A DNA stretch of 17,756 nucleotides from Nitriliruptoraceae bacterium (GTDB lineage: Bacteria; Actinomycetota; Nitriliruptoria; Nitriliruptorales; Nitriliruptoraceae): the NCBI GenBank assembly GCA_007125475.1, contig SLDB01000146.1, positions 1 to 17,756 of the forward strand, written 5' to 3'. Numbering within the stretch: the stretch's first letter is position 1; the number at the start of each line of letters is the position of its first letter. The position numbers were made by a program, and so were the translations under genes. Shown here in pieces: positions 12,971 through 17,756 of this stretch. Under the pieces are notes generated by a model. It ran no database searches. It saw only the letters and a list, made by a program, of their open reading frames with translations, and was not told where the DNA came from.

Positions 12971-13229
12971 GGTGACCCCGCGTCCCCGACCGGCGGCTGC
13001 CGGTGAGCACGGCGACGTCGTGCGTGCGCTGCTGTGGCTCGCCACCGGGGTCGCGGTGTTCGTCGCGGTGATCGCCCTGATCACCCCGGAGCTGGTGTGG
13101 GGCGCCGACGACGCCGGCCGGGCCGTCCTCGGTGAGTTGGCGGTGCTCATCGGGATCGCCGCGGTCCCCGGCCTCCTCGTCGTCCTCGCCACGATCCGTC
13201 ACCGCCGCCGCCGCGACCGTCAGGAGTGA
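12963..13229 (+). CDS. small two-TM membrane protein between gyrB and gyrA, unknown function
   Basis: I do not recognise this gene. It has 88 residues from ATG 12963, overlapping the last 8 nt of gyrB. A GTG at 12972 would shorten it by three residues. It has a hydrophilic N-terminus (1-20), TM1 about 22-41, a short acidic loop (about 47-52), TM2 about 56-77, and a strongly basic end (RHRRRRDRQE). The charge pattern suggests both ends are cytoplasmic. It stops 1 nt before the next small gene, so gyrB and the two small genes look co-translated. Codon use is like its neighbours, with no sign of transfer. Confidence 0.75.
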   Translation: MSEVTPRPRPAAAGEHGDVVRALLWLATGVAVFVAVIALITPELVWGADDAGRAVLGELAVLIGIAAVPGLLVVLATIRHRRRRDRQE

Positions 13230-13230
13230 G

Positions 13231-13446
13231 ATGGGACGCACCGTCCGCGCCACGCTCGTCGCCGGCCTCGCGGTCGGACTCGTGATCCTCGGGATCGGGG
13301 TGCTCCTGGGGTTCGACGCCGGACCCTCGGCCGTCACCGGAGCGGTGTTCGGTGGGGCGATGGCGGGGTTGATCTGGCTCGCCGCCCGGCGGGCCGAGAC
13401 GTTCCACGAACCGGATGATCCGACCACCGACGGGGGCTCGGCGTGA
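13231..13446 (+). CDS. second small two-TM membrane protein between gyrB and gyrA, unknown function
   Basis: I do not recognise this gene. It has 71 residues from ATG 13231, with CAGGAG 5 nt upstream inside the end of the previous gene. TM1 is about 7-27 and TM2 about 33-52, separated by a short Asp-Gly-Pro turn, and both are rich in Gly and Ala. The C-terminal 19 residues are acidic and hydrophilic. The strong ribosome site, tight spacing and GC-rich codon positions support it as a real gene. gyrA begins 39 bp after its stop. Confidence 0.72.
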   Translation: MGRTVRATLVAGLAVGLVILGIGVLLGFDAGPSAVTGAVFGGAMAGLIWLAARRAETFHEPDDPTTDGGSA

Positions 13447-13485
13447 CCGCCGTCCCCGTGCACCAACGGCGCAGGAGGGCCCGAC

Positions 13486-16050
13486 GTGGCTGACGACCCC
13501 ACACCCGACGACGGCACGCCCGACGAGGCGGTGCCGGAGGACGTCGAGGGCGCCGAACACCTCACGCAGCTCGCCGCCCGGGTCGAGTCCGTCGTGATCG
13601 AGGACGAGATGCGTTCGTCCTACCTCGACTACGCGATGTCGGTGATCGTCGGCCGCGCGCTCCCGGACGTCCGCGACGGGCTCAAGCCCGTCCACCGGCG
13701 CATCCTGTACTCGATGGACGAGACGGGGCTGCGTCCCGACCGCCCGTACCGCAAGTGCGCGTCGGCCGTCGGTGACGTGATGAAGAAGTACCACCCACAC
13801 GGGGACTCGGCGATCTACGACGCGTTGGTACGGATGGGGCAGGACTTCTCGATCCGCTACGAACTCATCGACGGCCACGGCAACTTCGGCTCCGTCGACG
13901 GGGACCCCGCCGCGGCGATGCGCTACACCGAATCCCGCCTGTCCCGACTGGCGATGGAGCTGCTCCGCGACATCGACGAGGAGACCGTCGACTTCGTCGC
14001 GAACTACGACGGCTACGAGGACGAGCCCGTCGTCCTCCCGGCCCGCTTCCCCAACCTGCTGGCGAACGGTTCGACCGGGATCGCGGTCGGGATGGCCACC
14101 AACATCCCCCCGCACAACCTCGCCGAACTCATCGACGCCACCGTCGCCCTCCTCGAGGACCCGTCGCTGACCAGCGTCGAGCTGATGTCGTACGTCCCCG
14201 GCCCGGACTTCCCCACCGGGGGGCTGATCCTGGGGAACCAGGGGGCGTACGACGCCTACACCACCGGCCGCGGGTCGGTGAAGGTCCGGGCGGTGTGCAC
14301 GATCGAGGAGGCTGTCCGCGGTCGCGAGCGCGAGCGGATCATCGTCACCGAGATCCCCTACATGGTGAACAAGGCGAACCTGCTCAAGAAGATCGCCGAG
14401 TTGGTGAACGCCAAGACGATCACCGGCATCGCCGACCTCCGTGACGAGTCGTCCCGTGAGGGGATGCGGGTCGTGATCGACCTCAAGCGGGACGCGAACG
14501 CGCAGGTCGTCCTCAACCAGCTCTACAAGCACACCCAGCTGCAGGACACCTTCGGGGTGAACCTCCTCGCCCTCGTCGACGGGGTGCCGCGCACGTTGAC
14601 GCTGCAGCAGGCGTTGCAGCACTACATCGACCACCAGGTCGACGTCATCACCCGGCGGACCCGCTACCGGCTGCGCAAGGCCCAGGAGCGTGCCCACGTC
14701 CTTCAGGGGTTGCTCACCGCCCTCGACCACATCGACGAGATCATCACCCTGATCCGGGGCAGTGACTCGGCTGACACCGCCCGCACCGAGCTGATGCGGC
14801 GGTTCGACCTCTCCGAGATCCAGGCGCAGGCGATCCTGGACATGCAGCTGCGTCGACTCGCCCAGCTGGAGCGTCAGCGGATCCAGGAGGAGTACGACGA
14901 GCTCACGACCCTGATCGCCGAGCTGCAGGAGATCCTCGCCGACCCGCAGCGCGTGCGGCGGATCATCAAGGAGGAACTCACCGCGGTCAGGGAGCGTTTC
15001 GAGGATCCGCGGCGCAGTCACCTCGTCGCCGACGACAGCGCGATGTCGGTCGAGGACCTCATCCCCGTCGACGACGTGGTGGTCACCCTGACCCGGGCCG
15101 GGTACGTCAAGCGCACCCCGGTCGCGGCGTTCCGGACCCAGAAGCGCGGGGGACGCGGGGTGCGGGGCACGGACATGAAGGACGACGACTTCGTCGCGCG
15201 CCTGCTGACGTGCTCCACCCACGACCACCTGCTGTTCTTCACCAACCAGGGCCGGGTCTACCGCATCAAGGCGCACCAGATCCCGGAGAAGTCGCGGTCC
15301 TCGAAAGGGGTGTACGTCGCCAACGTCCCCGGGCTCGCCCTGGAGGCCGACGAGACCGTGGCGGCGGTGATGGCGCTCGACGCCTTCGACACCGACCGGT
15401 TCCTGCTGTTCGCGACGCGTCGCGGGGTCGTCAAGCGCACGCGGCTGGACGCGTTCGATTCGCCGCGTTCGGTCCTGATCGCGATCAGCCTGGCCGACGA
15501 CGACGAGCTCATCGCGGTCGGCGTCACCGACGGCACCCGGGACGTCGTCCTCGTCTCCGCCAGCGGGAACGCGATCCGGTTCCCCGAGTCGGACGTCCGC
15601 CCGATGGGGCGCACCGCCGCCGGGGTCCGTGGGCAGCGCATCAACGGCGACGACCGGGTCCTGGCCATGTCGGCGGTCCCACCGGCGGACGAGGACGACG
15701 GCGAGTACCTGCTGGTCGTCACCGAGGGCGGGTACGGCAAGCGCACGCCGCTGACGAGCTACACCGCACAGGGACGCGGTGGCCGTGGGGTCCGCACCGT
15801 GCAGCTCACGCCCCGACGCGGGGGGTTGGCCGGCGCACTGGTCGTGCCGTACGAGGCCGAGGTGCTGCTGGTCACCGACACCGGGACGTTGATCCGGATG
15901 GACCTCGCCGACGTGCGGCCGATGGGGAGGTCGACCCAGGGCGTGTCATTGATGCGTCCCGGGGACGACGCCAGCGTCGTGGCCGTCGCCCTGGTCGTCG
16001 AGGACGACGCCGACGTCCCGCCGGTGTCCGGCGACCCGGGTGAGGGCTAG
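13486..16050 (+). CDS. gyrA: DNA gyrase subunit A
   Basis: The DNA-cleaving and rejoining subunit of gyrase (A2B2). It has 854 residues from GTG 13486, with AGGAGG about 8 nt upstream. After an acidic N-terminal extension (about 1-35), the winged-helix/tower domain begins at YLDYAMSVIVGRALPDVRDGLKPVHRR-like sequence (about 46 on). The catalytic tyrosine is Y147 (AAMRYTES). The quinolone region reads HPHGDSAIYDALV: S108 and D112 are at the positions of E. coli S83 and D87, so no classical resistance change is seen. The C-terminal beta-pinwheel starts near 540, with the GyrA box QKRGGRG at 552-558, which distinguishes it from ParC. The acidic tail ends at 854. It is followed by a DUF3566 gene after 26 bp. 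Confidence 0.99.
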   Translation: MADDPTPDDGTPDEAVPEDVEGAEHLTQLAARVESVVIEDEMRSSYLDYAMSVIVGRALPDVRDGLKPVHRRILYSMDETGLRPDRPYRKCASAVGDVMKKYHPHGDSAIYDALVRMGQDFSIRYELIDGHGNFGSVDGDPAAAMRYTESRLSRLAMELLRDIDEETVDFVANYDGYEDEPVVLPARFPNLLANGSTGIAVGMATNIPPHNLAELIDATVALLEDPSLTSVELMSYVPGPDFPTGGLILGNQGAYDAYTTGRGSVKVRAVCTIEEAVRGRERERIIVTEIPYMVNKANLLKKIAELVNAKTITGIADLRDESSREGMRVVIDLKRDANAQVVLNQLYKHTQLQDTFGVNLLALVDGVPRTLTLQQALQHYIDHQVDVITRRTRYRLRKAQERAHVLQGLLTALDHIDEIITLIRGSDSADTARTELMRRFDLSEIQAQAILDMQLRRLAQLERQRIQEEYDELTTLIAELQEILADPQRVRRIIKEELTAVRERFEDPRRSHLVADDSAMSVEDLIPVDDVVVTLTRAGYVKRTPVAAFRTQKRGGRGVRGTDMKDDDFVARLLTCSTHDHLLFFTNQGRVYRIKAHQIPEKSRSSKGVYVANVPGLALEADETVAAVMALDAFDTDRFLLFATRRGVVKRTRLDAFDSPRSVLIAISLADDDELIAVGVTDGTRDVVLVSASGNAIRFPESDVRPMGRTAAGVRGQRINGDDRVLAMSAVPPADEDDGEYLLVVTEGGYGKRTPLTSYTAQGRGGRGVRTVQLTPRRGGLAGALVVPYEAEVLLVTDTGTLIRMDLADVRPMGRSTQGVSLMRPGDDASVVAVALVVEDDADVPPVSGDPGEG

Positions 16051-16076
16051 CATCCCGCCGGCGGAGAGGAGCAGGC

Positions 16077-16565
16077 GTGGTTCGGCGACGGCTCACCATC
16101 AAGCGGCTCGACCCCTGGTCGGTGCTGAAGTTCGGCGCGTTGGCGAACCTCGTCCTCTTCATCGTCCTGATGCTCATCGCCGCGTTGGTGTGGTTCGTCG
16201 TCGACCGCCTCCAGCTGGTCGATCAGGCGTGCGAGATCGCCGTCGACGTCGGGTTCCAGCAGTGCGCCGTCGATGGCGGGACCGTGCTGCGCGTCGCGGC
16301 GCTGTTGTCGGGGATGATCGCGGTGATCAGCACCGCGGTGCTCGTGTTCGCCTCGTTCCTGCACAACCTCATCGCCGATCTCACCGGCGGGCTGGTGATC
16401 GGTGTCGTCGAGGACGCCCCGGCGCGGCGGGCCGCGCCCCCGGCCGCGCCACGGGCCGAGTCGGCCACCCCGGTGACCTCCGCCGATCCGCCTGATCCGG
16501 GTACCCCGACCGCGTCGCCGGAAACGGCGACACGCCGGCAGGAGGACCTCTTCGGCGAACGCTGA
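16077..16565 (+). CDS. DUF3566-type actinobacterial membrane protein
   Basis: The gene directly after gyrA in actinobacteria (as Rv0007 in M. tuberculosis); function unknown. It has 162 residues from GTG 16077, with GAGGAG about 7 nt upstream. The start RLTIKRLDPWSVLKFG (5-20) matches the DUF3566 opening (a basic stretch then DPWSVLK). TM1 is about 20-43, an external loop about 44-70, TM2 about 71-98, and after GGLVIGVVED (about 104-113) a Pro/Ala/Thr-rich disordered cytoplasmic tail runs to the end. The external loop holds two cysteines (C52 and C63), a possible disulfide. Together with the downstream tRNA-Ile it is a strong actinobacterial landmark. Confidence 0.88.
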   Translation: MVRRRLTIKRLDPWSVLKFGALANLVLFIVLMLIAALVWFVVDRLQLVDQACEIAVDVGFQQCAVDGGTVLRVAALLSGMIAVISTAVLVFASFLHNLIADLTGGLVIGVVEDAPARRAAPPAAPRAESATPVTSADPPDPGTPTASPETATRRQEDLFGER

Positions 16566-16598
16566 GGACCTCGGGGAGGTGTTGACGGCATCGGCGGG

Positions 16599-16628
16599 TT
16601 CGCCTGGGGGTGGTGCCGCCGCTACGCT
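16599..16628 (+). promoter_or_regulatory. possible promoter for tRNA-Ile
   Basis: TTCGCC (16599-16604), an 18-bp spacer and TACGCT (16623-16628) would place the transcript start about 40 bp before the tRNA. A TTGACG at 16582-16587 is a better -35 but has no -10 at the right distance. Weak call. Confidence 0.3.
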
Positions 16629-16676
16629 CCCGCCGCCGGGTGGCGTGGCGGATCGCTGCCGCGTCCGCGTGGACCC

Positions 16677-16751
<75 letters not shown>

Positions 16752-16851
16752 CAGCGACGACGTCCGGGGCGACCGTCCGACGGTGCCCGGGGGTCCGCGG
16801 CCGTCACCGGTGGACGTCGGCGCCCGCCTCGGCGGCCAGAGGAGGTCCCCG

Positions 16852-17756
16852 ATGACCCGCGCCCGTGTTCACGCCGACGCGGCGGTCCCACTGCACCTGT
16901 TGCTGAGCCGACCGGCGAAACAACTGTGCACGGCCGTGTTCGTCTCCGGTCGGGACCCCGATGTCGCGCTGCGGGAGAGCGCCCTGTGGGATGAGCCGGT
17001 CGGGGACGTCCTCGCCGACCGGGTCGAGGTCTCCATCGACCGCGCCGACCAACGCGTCGACCTCACCGTCACCCTCGATGACGACACCATCACCGCGGTC
17101 GTGGACGCCTACCGGGCGGCACACCCCGCCTTCGAGGCGGACTGGGACGCCGAGCGGCGCCGCCTGCGCGAGCTGGGCCGGCTGACCCGCAGCGCCCGCC
17201 ACCACGACGATCAGGGGTGCGCCATCCTCCCGGTGGGGGAGCCCGATGCCCTGCCGCACTTCACCCCGGTGATCGTGCGCCCCCGCCTCACCGGGGCCAG
17301 CGCTGCCGTCGGGTCCCACGGTGAGCTGGAGGTGCTCACCGAGCCCGGTCACGGGGTCGACCTCGAGGCCGCCGCCGGCGCCGTCGACGCCGCGTTCGCC
17401 GACGACGCCGCCCACACCGCGGCGTTCCTCGCGATGCATCGGGGACGGATCATCGCCGAGGGGTACGGCGGTGGGGCCCACCAGGGGATGCCGCTGGAGA
17501 GCTGGTCGATGGGGAAGTCCATCGCGGCGATGCTGATCGGGATCCTCGTCGGTGACGGGCTGTTGGACCTGGACGAACCGGCCCCGATCGCCGAGTGGCG
17601 GAACCCCGACGACCCGCGGAGCGGGATCACCCTGCGCCACCTGATGAACATGAGCAGCGGGTTGCGGTGCAGCGGTCGGCAGGATCCGCGGGCGTCGTGG
17701 GAACACGGGGTGTCGGATCACAACTACCCCTACCACGAAGCGATCGACACCTACCG
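16852..17756 (+). CDS. beta-lactamase-fold serine hydrolase, 5' part (runs off the right edge)
   Basis: The frame opens at ATG 16852, with GGAGG about 7 nt upstream, and has no stop before the window ends (301 codons seen). Residues about 175-301 match the start of the class C beta-lactamase/penicillin-binding/esterase family: AFLAMHRGRIIAEGY, then ESWSMGKSIAAMLIGILVGDGLLDLDEP with the catalytic SxxK at S219/K222, and ITLRHLMNMSSGL (259-271). The YxN and later motifs lie beyond the edge. Residues 1-170 are an N-terminal region I do not recognise, with no signal peptide or membrane segment, so the enzyme is probably cytoplasmic. Such proteins include esterases, amidohydrolases and peptidases, and the substrate cannot be inferred. 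It is not part of the replication block. Confidence 0.85.
   Translation, partial: MTRARVHADAAVPLHLLLSRPAKQLCTAVFVSGRDPDVALRESALWDEPVGDVLADRVEVSIDRADQRVDLTVTLDDDTITAVVDAYRAAHPAFEADWDAERRRLRELGRLTRSARHHDDQGCAILPVGEPDALPHFTPVIVRPRLTGASAAVGSHGELEVLTEPGHGVDLEAAAGAVDAAFADDAAHTAAFLAMHRGRIIAEGYGGGAHQGMPLESWSMGKSIAAMLIGILVGDGLLDLDEPAPIAEWRNPDDPRSGITLRHLMNMSSGLRCSGRQDPRASWEHGVSDHNYPYHEAIDTY

Noticed and set aside
10706..13192. A very long minus-strand open frame (828 codons) opposite gyrB
   Set aside because: It is antisense to an intact gyrB. Its protein is Val/Asp/Arg/Leu-rich with no recognisable domain, as expected from the complement of high-GC codons.
13147..15276. A long minus-strand open frame (709 codons) opposite gyrA
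   Set aside because: Same shadow composition, overlapping gyrA and the small membrane genes, with no motif.

Overview
This window is the replication-origin neighbourhood of a high-GC, Gram-positive-type bacterial chromosome, almost certainly an actinobacterium. The reasons are the strong G/C third-position bias, the many GTG starts, the order dnaA-dnaN-recF-dciA-gyrB-gyrA, a DUF3566 membrane protein followed by tRNA-Ile directly after gyrA (as in mycobacteria and relatives), and TTGTCCACA-type DnaA boxes. Placement in a deep-branching lineage is only a guess, prompted by the extra genes between dciA and gyrA.

Layout. Gene polarity flips once, at the rpmH-dnaA intergenic region. Left of it, all genes lie on the minus strand, read away from the origin: rpmH, rnpA, yidD, yidC, jag (khpB), then a hairpin terminator, two parS sites, rsmG and the first codons of parA, which runs off the left edge. 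Right of it, all genes lie on the plus strand: dnaA, dnaN, recF, dciA, bdbC/dsbB-like, a membrane-anchored TlpA-like thioredoxin, gyrB, two tiny membrane proteins, gyrA, a DUF3566 protein, tRNA-Ile(GAT), and the 5' part of a beta-lactamase-fold serine hydrolase that runs off the right edge.

How the parts work together. DnaA, the clamp (DnaN), RecF, the helicase loader/operator DciA and gyrase make up the initiation and topology core. RpmH, RnpA, YidD, YidC and KhpB form the conserved ribosome/tRNA-processing/membrane-insertion block. RsmG-ParA plus parS form the segregation end. The least standard segment is 9424-10642: a disulfide-bond pair (BdbC/DsbB and a CxxC thioredoxin) placed between dciA and gyrB, with bdbC translationally coupled to dciA.

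Regulatory DNA. Three DnaA boxes lie within 32 bp upstream of dnaA. A 14-bp direct repeat with an exact 50-bp period lies in the same gap. The dnaA-dnaN gap is only 262 bp and holds only degenerate boxes, so the exact oriC position is not settled. I found no insertion sequence, prophage, CRISPR array or defence system. Most of the window is conserved core; the novelty is in details and in the extra genes.
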